Below, piece after piece: positions 19,011 to 27,286 of a DNA stretch of 64,000 bases. The DNA is from Dyella caseinilytica (GTDB lineage Bacteria > Pseudomonadota > Gammaproteobacteria > Xanthomonadales > Rhodanobacteraceae). The translations under genes were made by a program, and so were the position numbers. Position 1 is the first letter of the stretch, and each line of letters starts with the position of its first letter. A model generated the notes under the pieces. The model ran no database searches and was not told where the DNA came from. It saw only the letters and a list, made by a program, of their open reading frames with translations. Where the stretch lies: NCBI RefSeq assembly GCF_016865235.1, contig NZ_CP064030.1, forward strand, positions 1,984,001 through 2,048,000, given 5' to 3'.

Positions 19011-19136
19011 TCAACGCTGACGCGCCTTGAAGCGCGGGTTGCTCTTGCAGATCACGAACACTTTGCCGCGACGGCGCACAACCTTGCAGTCACGGTGCCG
19101 CTGCTTGGCGGACTTCAAAGAGGAAAGCACCTTCAC
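19011..19136 (-). CDS. rpmJ: 50S ribosomal protein L36, YkgO-like type
   Basis: A 41-residue basic protein from a GTG start preceded by AGGAG at 6 nt. It contains VKVLSSLKSAKQRHRDCKVV and ends ICKSNPRFKARQR, very close to E. coli YkgO and the L36 of xanthomonads. Compared with the zinc-binding L36 form it lacks the first Cys of the usual CxxC pair (here RHRDC), so it is the zinc-independent type. It is monocistronic, with its own promoter and terminator. Confidence 0.93.
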   Translation of the reverse strand: MKVLSSLKSAKQRHRDCKVVRRRGKVFVICKSNPRFKARQR

Positions 19137-19176
19137 GGCAGGCTCCTGAAACGAGATGAGTCAAAGACAGCGCGCA

Positions 19177-19205
19177 AGTATAACGATTTGAATCACTTAT
19201 CACAA
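19177..19205 (-). promoter_or_regulatory. Sigma-70 promoter of rpmJ
   Basis: On the reverse strand TTGTGA and TATACT are separated by 17 bp, with the -10 box about 40 bp ahead of the GTG. The -35 box overlaps the last codons of the upstream LysR gene. Confidence 0.6.
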
Positions 19206-20111
19206 GCCCAGGGAAGCCTTGGCGTCGGCGACCGTTTCGAGAAACTGCGAAACCACCGGCGAGGGGCTTTCGGCCCGGCTGGCTACTGCAAGCAGGAGAT
19301 AGGCATCCGGATCGGCCAGGGGCACGTAGCTGACACCTGCCAGTTTGACGGCCTGCATGCTCGCTGGCACCAAAGCCATGCCGATACCGGCCGCGACCAG
19401 CGCCAGCAAACCGTTGAGCTGCTGGGCCTGCTGGCGAACCACAGGATGGAATCCGGCTTTGGCGGCCAGCCGGACCAGGCGATCGTATAGCGTTGCGGCT
19501 AGCTCGCGCGGCTGGATCACGAACGGCTCCCCAGCCACCTCGGCCAGTTCCAGTTGCTTGCGGCTGGCCAGGCGATGACCTTCAGGCAGGGCGAGCAGCA
19601 GCGGTTCGCGGTCGATCACGTCTATCCGCAAGGCGTATGCGTCATCTTCGTGATTGGGCACATCGCGCACCAGGCCGACATCGATCTGGCCCTGGCGGAT
19701 CGCGGCAAACTGGGGCTCGGTATACATCTCGCTCAGCCAGATCCGGACATTGGGCGCGTTCTGGCCCATCCGGATCAAAATTTGGGGCAGGGCAGGATGG
19801 AACGACACCGAAACCGTATAGGCCAGCCGCAGATGGCCGCTGTATCCGGCCGCAGCCTCGGCCACCTGGATGCGGGCGTCATCGGCCATGGCCAGGATCT
19901 GCCGGGCATGTTCCAGGAACAGCTTGCCGGGCTCGGTAAGGGTGACATTGCGCTTGTCGCGTTCCAGCAGGCGGATACCCAGGTCGTGCTCAAGTGCCTG
20001 GATTTGCTGGGAGAGCGGCGGCTGCGAAAGGTGCAGGCGCTGTGCCGCGCGGGTGAAGCTCAGCTCCTCGGCGACGGCGATGAAGTAACGCAGTTGGCGA
20101 AAATCAAACAT
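19200..20111 (-). CDS. LysR-family transcriptional regulator
   Basis: A 303-residue regulator. The N-terminal winged HTH is standard (FDFRQLRYFIAVAEELSFTR, then LHLSQPPLSQQIQALEHDLG) and is followed by a two-lobed periplasmic-binding-like effector domain. The N-terminus most resembles the CatR/BenM/HcaR branch that controls aromatic or other small-molecule pathways, but the effector is unknown. A perfect AT-rich palindrome lies 26 bp before its start. The usual divergently transcribed target is absent, because the next gene on that side (fadH) runs toward it. Confidence 0.92.
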   Translation of the reverse strand: MFDFRQLRYFIAVAEELSFTRAAQRLHLSQPPLSQQIQALEHDLGIRLLERDKRNVTLTEPGKLFLEHARQILAMADDARIQVAEAAAGYSGHLRLAYTVSVSFHPALPQILIRMGQNAPNVRIWLSEMYTEPQFAAIRQGQIDVGLVRDVPNHEDDAYALRIDVIDREPLLLALPEGHRLASRKQLELAEVAGEPFVIQPRELAATLYDRLVRLAAKAGFHPVVRQQAQQLNGLLALVAAGIGMALVPASMQAVKLAGVSYVPLADPDAYLLLAVASRAESPSPVVSQFLETVADAKASLGL

Positions 20112-20136
20112 ATATGACTTTCGTATAAATGGGGCC

Positions 20137-20152
20137 TCAAATATATATTTGA
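20137..20152. promoter_or_regulatory. 16-bp AT-rich palindrome, candidate LysR autoregulatory site
   Basis: TCAAATATATATTTGA is a perfect palindrome containing the T-N11-A core typical of LysR-type binding sites. It lies directly upstream of the LysR start. Confidence 0.5.
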
Positions 20153-20344
20153 TTCTGTATCGCGTCGATCATAATATAGTCCCTGTCGCGGCACTTACCC
20201 CCCTCCCCCCGAGTGCCGCTGACCCTCGCCCCGCAGCGACGCTACCCCCGCGGTATTCGGCATCCCTCCCCAGAGCCAATACCGACGCGTCGCTAGCGGG
20301 GCGCTTCCTTTTCTGCTTCCCAGATAACGACTTATAGCGCTTTG

Positions 20345-22363
20345 TTAAAGCGCTGCAGCCAGTCGTGTGCCTTGAGCGATGGCGCGTTTGGCGTCCAGTT
20401 CGGCCGCTACGTCAGCCCCGCCAATCACATGCACGCGTTGTCCCTGGGCGATCAGTGCATCGGCCAGCGCCCGGTTTGGCTGCTGGCCGGCACAAATGAT
20501 CACGTGATTGACGGGAAGGACCTGAGCTTCGCCATCCACCGTGATGTGCAAGCCGTCATCGTCAAAGCGTTCGTAGGTGACGTTGCCGAGCATCGTGACT
20601 TGCTTGTTCTTCAGTGTGGCGCGATGGACCCAGCCGGTGGTCTTGTTCAGGCGTGCGCCGGGACGTCCTTCGCTGCGTTGAAGCAACCACACTTGCCTCG
20701 CCGGTGCTTCCGGTTGTGGCGAGGTCAAGCCACCGCGTTGCGCCAGTTGCATGTCGACACCCCATTCGCGCGTCCAACGTTCCACGTCCATGGTGGGCGA
20801 AGGTGCGTGTTCGGTCAGGAATTCGGCCACGTCAAAACCAATGCCGCCAGCGCCGACGATGGCGACGCGATGTCCCACCAGCTTGTTGTGGGCAAGGATG
20901 TCGAGATAACTCAATACGCGTGGATCGTTGCTGCCCGGAAAGCTCACTTTGCGCGGCGTGATGCCGGTTGCCACGACTACGTCGTCGAAGTTCGACGCGG
21001 TAATCGAGGCGACATCGGCTATTTCGCCCAGACGCATGCGCACGCCGACATCCGCGAGCCGATTGCGGAAGTAGCGTAGTGTTTCGTGGAACTCTTCCTT
21101 GCCGGGAATGCGCTTGGCGTAATTGAATTGGCCACCAATTTCGCAGGCGCCATCGAATAACGTCACATCGTGGCCGCGCTCGGCAAGCGTCGTTGCGCAA
21201 GCCAGACCAGCAGGGCCAGCGCCGATGACGCCGATACGCTTGCGCGTCTGTGTCGGGGCAATCTGCAGTTCGGTTTCATGGCAGGCGCGCGGATTGACCA
21301 TGCAACTGGCGCGTTGATTCTGGAAGACGTGATCAAGGCAAGCCTGATTGCACGCGATGCAGGTGTTGATGCGCTCACTGCGACCGTTTTTTGCCTTGGT
21401 CGCCCAATCCGGATCAGCAAGTAGCGGTCTTGCCATCGAAACCATGTCAGCTTCGCCGCCGGCAAGAATCTGCTCAGCCACCTCAGGCATGTTGATGCGA
21501 TTGGTGGTGATCAGCGGAATCGATACTTCGCCTTTCAGCTTCTTCGTCACCCAAGCGAAGCCAGCACGCGGCACGCTGGTGACGATGGTGGGTACGCGCG
21601 CCTCGTGCCAGCCGATGCCGGTGTTGATGATGCTGGCGCCAGCCGCTTCGATAGCCTTGGCCAGCGTCACGATTTCCTGCCAGTCCTGTCCACCTTCGAC
21701 CAGATCGAGCATCGACAGTCGATAGATGATGATGAAGTCCGGACCGACCGCAGCGCGCATGCGACGCACGATTTCGGTGGGAAAACGCATCCGTCGTGTT
21801 GCATCGCCACCCCATTCATCACTGCGCTGATTGGTGCGTGCGGCGATGAACTGATTGATCAAATAGCCTTCCGAACCCATCACTTCGACGCCGTCGTAGC
21901 CCGCATCTTGGGCGAGCTTCGCGCAGCGGACGAAATCGTTGATGGTGCGTTCGACGCCGCGCGCACTGAGCGCACGTGGTGTGAACGGCGTGATGGGTGA
22001 TTTGATCTTCGACGGTGCTACCGAGAGCGGATGGTAGCCATAGCGTCCGGCGTGCAGGATCTGCATGCAGATGCGGCTGCCTTCGGCATGCACGGCATGG
22101 GTGATCTTGCGGTGTCGCGGCTTGTGCCAGGGCATAGTCAGGCGGCCGCCAAATGGCTTGAGCCAGCCTTCGATGCTCGGTGCGATGCCACCGGTCACCA
22201 TCAGGCCCACGCCACCGCGGGCGCGTTCGGCGAAATAGGCGGCCAGCTTGTCGAAGTCGGCAGCTTTGTCCTCCAGCCCGGTGTGCATCGAACCCATCAG
22301 GATGCGGTTGGGCAGGGTGATGCGGCCCAGCGGGAGAGGAGCGAAGAGGTGGGGGTAATCCAT
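20345..22363 (-). CDS. fadH: NADPH-dependent 2,4-dienoyl-CoA reductase
   Basis: A 672-residue flavo-iron-sulfur enzyme that reduces 2,4-dienoyl-CoA during beta-oxidation of unsaturated fatty acids; the length equals E. coli FadH. The N-terminal OYE-like TIM barrel starts LFAPLPLGRITLPNRILMGS. The 4Fe-4S cluster Cys residues are in CIACNQACLDHVFQNQ and CMVNPRACHE. The C-terminal FAD/NADPH part has GVIGAGPAGLACATTLAERG and VAIVGAGGIGFDVAE. A gene for an acyl-CoA-binding protein lies about 80 bp upstream on the same strand. Confidence 0.95.
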   Translation of the reverse strand: MDYPHLFAPLPLGRITLPNRILMGSMHTGLEDKAADFDKLAAYFAERARGGVGLMVTGGIAPSIEGWLKPFGGRLTMPWHKPRHRKITHAVHAEGSRICMQILHAGRYGYHPLSVAPSKIKSPITPFTPRALSARGVERTINDFVRCAKLAQDAGYDGVEVMGSEGYLINQFIAARTNQRSDEWGGDATRRMRFPTEIVRRMRAAVGPDFIIIYRLSMLDLVEGGQDWQEIVTLAKAIEAAGASIINTGIGWHEARVPTIVTSVPRAGFAWVTKKLKGEVSIPLITTNRINMPEVAEQILAGGEADMVSMARPLLADPDWATKAKNGRSERINTCIACNQACLDHVFQNQRASCMVNPRACHETELQIAPTQTRKRIGVIGAGPAGLACATTLAERGHDVTLFDGACEIGGQFNYAKRIPGKEEFHETLRYFRNRLADVGVRMRLGEIADVASITASNFDDVVVATGITPRKVSFPGSNDPRVLSYLDILAHNKLVGHRVAIVGAGGIGFDVAEFLTEHAPSPTMDVERWTREWGVDMQLAQRGGLTSPQPEAPARQVWLLQRSEGRPGARLNKTTGWVHRATLKNKQVTMLGNVTYERFDDDGLHITVDGEAQVLPVNHVIICAGQQPNRALADALIAQGQRVHVIGGADVAAELDAKRAIAQGTRLAAAL

Positions 22364-22444
22364 ACGGTGCCGTCTTCAAACGATCGTATGAATGTGCCTG
22401 CTATGCGCCTTGGGCGCAAGTGGTCCCGGGAGGGCAGGTGAAGC

Positions 22445-22705
22445 TCAGGTCAGCAATTGTCGTACCAGTGCAATGTATTGCCGCCGGGCTTCGTCCTGCG
22501 ACATGCCTTTCAACAACGTCCAGGCTTCCTTCTTGGCGGTACCTATGAAATCGAAGAAACCTGGATCGCAGCCATGGACATCGCCACCGTTGCCCTGCTT
22601 GTAGAGCGCGTAAAGCCTTAGCAGCGTGTCGTTGTCCGGGCGTTCGTGCAGTAGTTGTTTGATGTCCGCAGCGGCTTGCTCGAACTCGCGTTGGAGATCA
22701 TTCAT
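22445..22705 (-). CDS. Acyl-CoA-binding protein (ACBP)
   Basis: An 86-residue four-helix bundle protein that sequesters long-chain acyl-CoA. The family signature LYALYKQGNGGDV (about residues 31-43) and the following AW in KKEAWTLLKGMS are present. The ATG at 22705 gives the normal ACBP length; 16 codons upstream in frame are not homologous. ACBP is common in eukaryotes and patchy in bacteria. Its place directly upstream of fadH suggests the two act together in fatty-acid turnover. Confidence 0.9.
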   Translation of the reverse strand: MNDLQREFEQAAADIKQLLHERPDNDTLLRLYALYKQGNGGDVHGCDPGFFDFIGTAKKEAWTLLKGMSQDEARRQYIALVRQLLT

Positions 22706-22813
22706 GGCAGGTGGCTGGTACGGGAGAGTGGTCGGTTGAGAGCTGGAAAGCATGCGCTTGGAACCCCTGTAAACGCGTTAAGCTAAGCACTTCCCGTGCC
22801 ATCAGGTCACTCC

Positions 22814-23494
22814 ATGCAAACACGTCCGCCTGCGCCCGTACTCACCATCGACGGACCATCCGGATCTGGCAAAGGCACCATCAGCCGGCTGGTCGCCGAA
22901 CATCTTGGCTGGCGGTTACTGGATTCGGGGGCGCTTTACCGTGCCGTGGGCTATGCGGCAGGGGCGGCCGGACTGGATCTGTCCGATGCCGAAGCAGTCA
23001 CCCGCTGCGCCGAATCCACCCGAATCCACTTCCGGGCGGCGCCTAATGATGGCGAAACGCGGGTAATCGTCAATGGCCATGATGCCACGGATGAGCTGCG
23101 GACCGAGACCGCCGGGGCGGCAGCGTCCGCGATTGCATCGATCCCTTCCGTCCGCAAAGCCTTGGTAGACCTGCAGTTGAGCTTCCGCAAGGCGCCCGGG
23201 CTGGTGGCCGACGGGCGGGACATGGGGACGGTGATCTTTCCCGATGCACCGTTCAAAGTGTTCCTGACCGCCAGCGCCGCCGAAAGGGCAAAAAGACGCT
23301 ATAAGCAGTTGAAGGAAAAGGGACTGAGCGTTACACTTGCATCCCTTCAGAGCGAAATTGAAGCGCGTGACACCCGCGATGCCTCGCGAGCTGTTGCGCC
23401 GCTCAAGCCCGCCGCCGATGCACTGCTGGTCGATACCACCGGCATGGGGATCGAAGACGTGGTCGCTAAAGTTCTGGCCGTCGTGAAGCCGTAA
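22814..23494 (+). CDS. cmk: Cytidylate kinase
   Basis: A 226-residue kinase that phosphorylates CMP and dCMP. The P-loop GPSGSGKGT lies at about residues 14-22, DSGALYRAVGYAAG binds nucleotide, and DGRDMGTVIFPDA and ASAAERAKRRYKQL are family hallmarks. The ATG at 22814 is preferred over one six codons upstream. cmk directly precedes rpsA, the standard gammaproteobacterial order. Confidence 0.97.
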   Translation: MQTRPPAPVLTIDGPSGSGKGTISRLVAEHLGWRLLDSGALYRAVGYAAGAAGLDLSDAEAVTRCAESTRIHFRAAPNDGETRVIVNGHDATDELRTETAGAAASAIASIPSVRKALVDLQLSFRKAPGLVADGRDMGTVIFPDAPFKVFLTASAAERAKRRYKQLKEKGLSVTLASLQSEIEARDTRDASRAVAPLKPAADALLVDTTGMGIEDVVAKVLAVVKP

Positions 23495-23656
23495 AGCGGT
23501 CACGGCGGCTTTGGTGCTTCATGTCGCGGCATGAAGTTTTGGGTCAACGGTGCCAGGGAGTAATCCCGAAACACCCACAACCGGTGGGCCTTCCCTTGCG
23601 CAAACATCCGACGGCGCGCAACGGGGCTAGGGCCTTTTCTTATTTACGGAATCAAC

Positions 23657-25330
23657 ATGACTGAAAGTTTTGCCGAGCTGTTTGAACAGAGCCAACAGGC
23701 CATCTCCAAGCTGAAGCCGGGCGCCATCGTCACGGGTATCGTTGTGGAAATCCGCAACGACGTCGTCGTGATCAACGCCGGCCTGAAGAGCGAAGGCATC
23801 GTCCCGATCGAGCAGTTCAAGGACGAGAAGGGCGAGTTGGAAGTGCAGGTGGGTGACGAGGTGAAGGTTGCCCTCGATGCACTCGAAGACGGTTTCGGCG
23901 AGACCAAGCTGTCCCGCGAGAAAGCCAAGCGTTCGATGGTGTGGGACGACCTCGAGCAGGCGTTCGACAAGGAAGAGACCATCACCGGCATGATCTCCGG
24001 CAAGGTCAAGGGTGGCTTCACGGTCGACATCAAGGACGTCCGCGCATTCCTGCCGGGCTCGCTGGTTGATGTGCGTCCCGTGCGCGATCCGGTTTACCTC
24101 GAGGGCAAGGCGCTCGAGTTCAAGATCATCAAGCTGGACCGCAAGCGCAACAACGTTGTCGTCAGCCGCCGCGCCGTCGTCGAGACCGAGTTCTCCGAAG
24201 AGCGCGAGAAGCTGCTGGAACGCCTGACCGAAGGCGCAGTGGTCAAGGGTACGGTCAAGAACCTCACCGACTACGGCGCGTTCGTGGATCTGGGCGGTAT
24301 CGACGGCCTGTTGCACATCACCGACATGGCGTGGAAGCGCGTGCGTCATCCGTCCGAAGTCGTCAACGTTGGCGACGAGCTGGATGTTCGCGTGCTGAAG
24401 TACGACCGCGAGCGCAACCGCGTGTCCCTGGGCCTGAAGCAGCTGGGCGACGATCCGTGGGTCAACATCTCGCGTCGTTACCCGGTCGGCAGCCGTCTGT
24501 TCGGCAAGGTCTCCAACGTCACCGATTACGGTTGCTTCGTTGAGATCGAGCCGGGCGTCGAAGGTCTGGTCCACGTGTCCGAAATGGATTGGACCAACAA
24601 GAACGTCAATCCGGCCAAGGTTGTGCAGGTTGGTGACGAGACCGAAGTGATGGTGCTGGACGTGGATGAAGAGCGTCGCCGCATCTCGCTGGGTATCAAG
24701 CAGACGCGTTCCAATCCGTGGGAAGCGTTCGCAGCGATGCACAAGAAGAACGACAAGGTGTCCGGTCAGATCAAGTCGATCACCGACTTCGGCATCTTCA
24801 TCGGTCTGGACGGTGGCATCGACGGTCTGGTTCACCTGTCCGACATCTCCTGGCAGGCTTCCGGCGAAGACCTCGTTCGCAACTTCAAGAAGGGCGACGA
24901 GATCGAAGCCGTGGTGCTCGCCGTTGATCCGGAGCGCGAGCGCATCTCGCTCGGCATCAAGCAGATGGAACAGGATCCGTTCGGCCACTTCATGGCCGTC
25001 CATACGCGCGGCACCATCGTCAACGGTACCGTGAAGGAAGTGGACGCCAAGGGTGCGGTGATCGACCTGGGCGACGGCGTCGAGGGTTACCTCCGCGCCA
25101 GCGATATCGCCAAGGAGCGCATCGACGATGCCACTCAGCATCTGAAGGTGGGTGACAAGGTCGAAGCCAAGTTCACCGGGATGGACCGTAAGGGCCGTCA
25201 GCTGTCGCTGTCGATCCGCGCCAAGGACGAGGAAGAGCTGCAAGACGCCATGGCCGAGTATTCGTCCGCGTCGGGTGGCACGACCAAGCTTGGTGCGCTG
25301 CTGAAAGAGCAGCTCAACAAGGCTGATTGA
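23657..25330 (+). CDS. rpsA: 30S ribosomal protein S1
   Basis: A 557-residue mRNA-binding protein with six S1 (OB-fold) repeats, recognisable by recurring G-x-V-x-x-[IV]-x-x-[FY]G-x-F blocks such as KNLTDYGAFVDLGGIDGLLH and KSITDFGIFIGLDGGIDGLV. Repeats 1-2 dock on the ribosome and 3-6 bind RNA in the characterised E. coli protein. The length matches E. coli S1. Followed by a GC-rich hairpin and then ihfB. Confidence 0.99.
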   Translation: MTESFAELFEQSQQAISKLKPGAIVTGIVVEIRNDVVVINAGLKSEGIVPIEQFKDEKGELEVQVGDEVKVALDALEDGFGETKLSREKAKRSMVWDDLEQAFDKEETITGMISGKVKGGFTVDIKDVRAFLPGSLVDVRPVRDPVYLEGKALEFKIIKLDRKRNNVVVSRRAVVETEFSEEREKLLERLTEGAVVKGTVKNLTDYGAFVDLGGIDGLLHITDMAWKRVRHPSEVVNVGDELDVRVLKYDRERNRVSLGLKQLGDDPWVNISRRYPVGSRLFGKVSNVTDYGCFVEIEPGVEGLVHVSEMDWTNKNVNPAKVVQVGDETEVMVLDVDEERRRISLGIKQTRSNPWEAFAAMHKKNDKVSGQIKSITDFGIFIGLDGGIDGLVHLSDISWQASGEDLVRNFKKGDEIEAVVLAVDPERERISLGIKQMEQDPFGHFMAVHTRGTIVNGTVKEVDAKGAVIDLGDGVEGYLRASDIAKERIDDATQHLKVGDKVEAKFTGMDRKGRQLSLSIRAKDEEELQDAMAEYSSASGGTTKLGALLKEQLNKAD

Positions 25331-25344
25331 TTTAGTGCCTGCAG

Positions 25345-25367
25345 CGGGGCGGCGGTTCGCCGCCCCG
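25345..25367 (+). terminator. GC-rich hairpin after rpsA
   Basis: CGGGGCGGCG pairs perfectly with CGCCGCCCCG around a GTT loop, 14 bp past the rpsA stop. There is no T run, so it may be a partial terminator or RNA-end stabiliser rather than a full stop before ihfB. Confidence 0.6.
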
Positions 25368-25398
25368 CCTCGTTCCACGTCACGGACATTGGGGACCC

Positions 25399-25701
25399 AT
25401 GACCAAATCCGAGTTGATTGAGGCGCTGGCTAGGCGCCAAACCCATCTTGCGTTTAGCGACGTTGAGCTGGCGGTCAAAAACGTGATCGAACAGATGAGC
25501 CAGGCTTTATCTACTGGCGAGCGTATCGAGGTGCGTGGTTTTGGCAGCTTTGCCTTGCATTACCGGCCGCCGCGTATGGGTCGCAACCCCAAGACTGGCG
25601 ATGCCGTGGCTTTGCCCGGCAAGCATGTGCCGCACTTCAAGCCCGGCAAGGAGCTTAGAGAGCGCGTTAACATGCATCTGGAACAACAGCAGGAAGGCTG
25701 A
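25399..25701 (+). CDS. ihfB: Integration host factor subunit beta
   Basis: A 100-residue nucleoid protein that pairs with IhfA and bends DNA sharply. The HU/IHF fold and the beta-arm sequence MGRNPKTGDAV, carrying the intercalating Pro, are clear, and the N-terminus MTKSELIEALARRQTHL is typical. The rpsA-ihfB order is conserved in gammaproteobacteria. Confidence 0.97.
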   Translation: MTKSELIEALARRQTHLAFSDVELAVKNVIEQMSQALSTGERIEVRGFGSFALHYRPPRMGRNPKTGDAVALPGKHVPHFKPGKELRERVNMHLEQQQEG

Positions 25702-25728
25702 TCTTTCCTCGCTCAATGCTTATCCGAC

Positions 25729-25765
25729 AGGCAGGCGGCCTTGGGCCGATCCTGCCTTTTCTTTT
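25729..25765 (+). terminator. Intrinsic terminator after ihfB
   Basis: AGGCAGGCGGCC pairs with GGCCG and CCTGCCT with a two-base bulge, followed by TTTTCTTTT. It separates ihfB from the lapAB operon. Confidence 0.85.
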
Positions 25766-25853
25766 ACGTGGATTGCGCAATGACGCGATCCTGCCTGAAT
25801 CAATCTGCAAAGACCGCCTGTGCCACCTACGGGCAATCGGGTAAAGTTTCCCG

Positions 25854-26114
25854 ATGCGACTGATCGTCATGCTGCTATTGCTGTTGTTCATCGCCGGGGG
25901 AGTAGTACTCGGGGCGCTTAATGCGGACCTCATCGGGTACGACCTTGGCTTTGCGCGTGTCCAGGTGCCAAAAGGCGCTGCCTTGCTGGCGGTGCTTGCA
26001 CTGGGCTGGATTCTGGGTGGTCTGACCGCCTGGCTAGGTGTCACTACGCGGCATCGGCGCGAGCGACGACGCGCTGAAAAGGCCGTGGGCACGAAGGCAT
26101 CGAAAACCCCATGA
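25854..26114 (+). CDS. lapA: LapA-family (DUF1049) inner-membrane protein
   Basis: An 86-residue protein with two transmembrane helices (about residues 3-22 and 42-63) around the family core NADLIGYDLGFARVQVP, ending in a basic cytoplasmic tail. LapA works next to LapB in the lipopolysaccharide-control system of E. coli. Its stop overlaps the lapB start as ATGA, the usual arrangement. Confidence 0.88.
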   Translation: MRLIVMLLLLLFIAGGVVLGALNADLIGYDLGFARVQVPKGAALLAVLALGWILGGLTAWLGVTTRHRRERRRAEKAVGTKASKTP

Positions 26115-27286
26115 GCGCTCTCTATCCGCTGCTGGCTTTGCTTATACCGGCGGCTTTTCTAAGCGGCTGGTGGACAGCTCGGCGCGCTGGCGTGCGCCGC
26201 TCGGGTGTGCAGGTCAGCGAATTGTCCTCCGATTACTTCCGTGGCCTGAACTACCTACTCAACGAAGAACAGGACAAGGCCATCGAGGTGTTCCTCAAGC
26301 TGGCCGAATACAACCGCGACACCGTAGAAACGCACTTAGCGTTAGGTAATCTTTTTCGGCGGCGTGGTGAAGTGGATCGGGCTATTCGGCTGCATCAACA
26401 TCTTGTTTCCAGGCCAGGCTTGTCCGAGGGGATGAAAACCGTCGCCCTGCTGGAACTGGGGGAAGACTACATGCGTGCCGGTCTGCTCGATCGCGCTGAA
26501 GCGCTGTTCTCGGATCTGGTGGCGATGAATGCGCACGCGCCATCGGCCCTGCGTCACCTCATCGCGATCTATCAGCACGAACGCGATTGGCATAAAGCGA
26601 TAGAGCACGCTCGCCGCCTTGAAACCATGACGGGTGAGGAAGAAGTCACCAACATCGCACAGTTCTATTGCGAACTGGCCGAGCAGTCGCGCCAGCATGG
26701 TGCGCGCGCCGAAGCGCGCGAATATCTGCAACACGCCTTCGCATGCCAGCCCGATTGCGTGCGCGCATTCATGCTGACGGGACGCCTGCATGCGGAAGAA
26801 GGGCAGCATGCCGAAGCTGTCGATATCTACGAGCGCGCCGTCGAAGCGGACATCGCCTTTGTGCCAGAAATTCTGCCGCCCTTGTTGGATAGCTATGCGC
26901 GCTCAGGGCAAATGGAGCGCGCTGAGCATTTTCTGCGCGATATCCTGGCTCGTTATCACGGTATTTCGCCCGTGTTGGCGTTGACGCATCTGTACCAGAA
27001 GCGCGACGGCGAAAAGCCGGCGATCGAGTTCCTTACGTCGCAACTGCGCCAACGTCCTTCGGTGCGCGGTCTGATGGCCCTGATTGACGCCACCATGGAC
27101 AAGATCGAAGGTGAGGCGCGCGAGAACTTCCTCATTCTGCGCGATCTCACGCACAAGCTGCTCGAAGGGCAGGCGATGTATCGCTGCAGCCATTGTGGCT
27201 TCGGTACCAAAGCCCATCACTGGCAATGCCCAAGCTGTAAAGGCTGGAGCACGATCAGGCCGATTCATGGTGTCGCCAATGAGTGA
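26111..27286 (+). CDS. lapB: Lipopolysaccharide assembly protein LapB (YciM)
   Basis: A 391-residue membrane-anchored TPR protein. One N-terminal helix is followed by some eight or nine TPR repeats and a rubredoxin-like C-terminal zinc knuckle, CSHCGF...CPSCKGW. In E. coli LapB tunes LPS synthesis by presenting LpxC to FtsH and by contacting LPS-assembly proteins. Here it sits in one overlapped run with O-antigen-type genes, so LPS-control and LPS-sugar genes are probably co-transcribed. Confidence 0.95.
   Translation: MSALYPLLALLIPAAFLSGWWTARRAGVRRSGVQVSELSSDYFRGLNYLLNEEQDKAIEVFLKLAEYNRDTVETHLALGNLFRRRGEVDRAIRLHQHLVSRPGLSEGMKTVALLELGEDYMRAGLLDRAEALFSDLVAMNAHAPSALRHLIAIYQHERDWHKAIEHARRLETMTGEEEVTNIAQFYCELAEQSRQHGARAEAREYLQHAFACQPDCVRAFMLTGRLHAEEGQHAEAVDIYERAVEADIAFVPEILPPLLDSYARSGQMERAEHFLRDILARYHGISPVLALTHLYQKRDGEKPAIEFLTSQLRQRPSVRGLMALIDATMDKIEGEARENFLILRDLTHKLLEGQAMYRCSHCGFGTKAHHWQCPSCKGWSTIRPIHGVANE

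Noticed and set aside
20149..20337. 62-codon plus-strand frame upstream of the LysR gene
   Set aside because: TTG start, no Shine-Dalgarno, Pro/Ala/Ser-rich low-complexity content; overlaps the palindrome.
23627..25378. 583-codon minus-strand frame opposite rpsA
   Set aside because: Antisense of the repeated S1 domains; the apparent internal repetition simply mirrors them.
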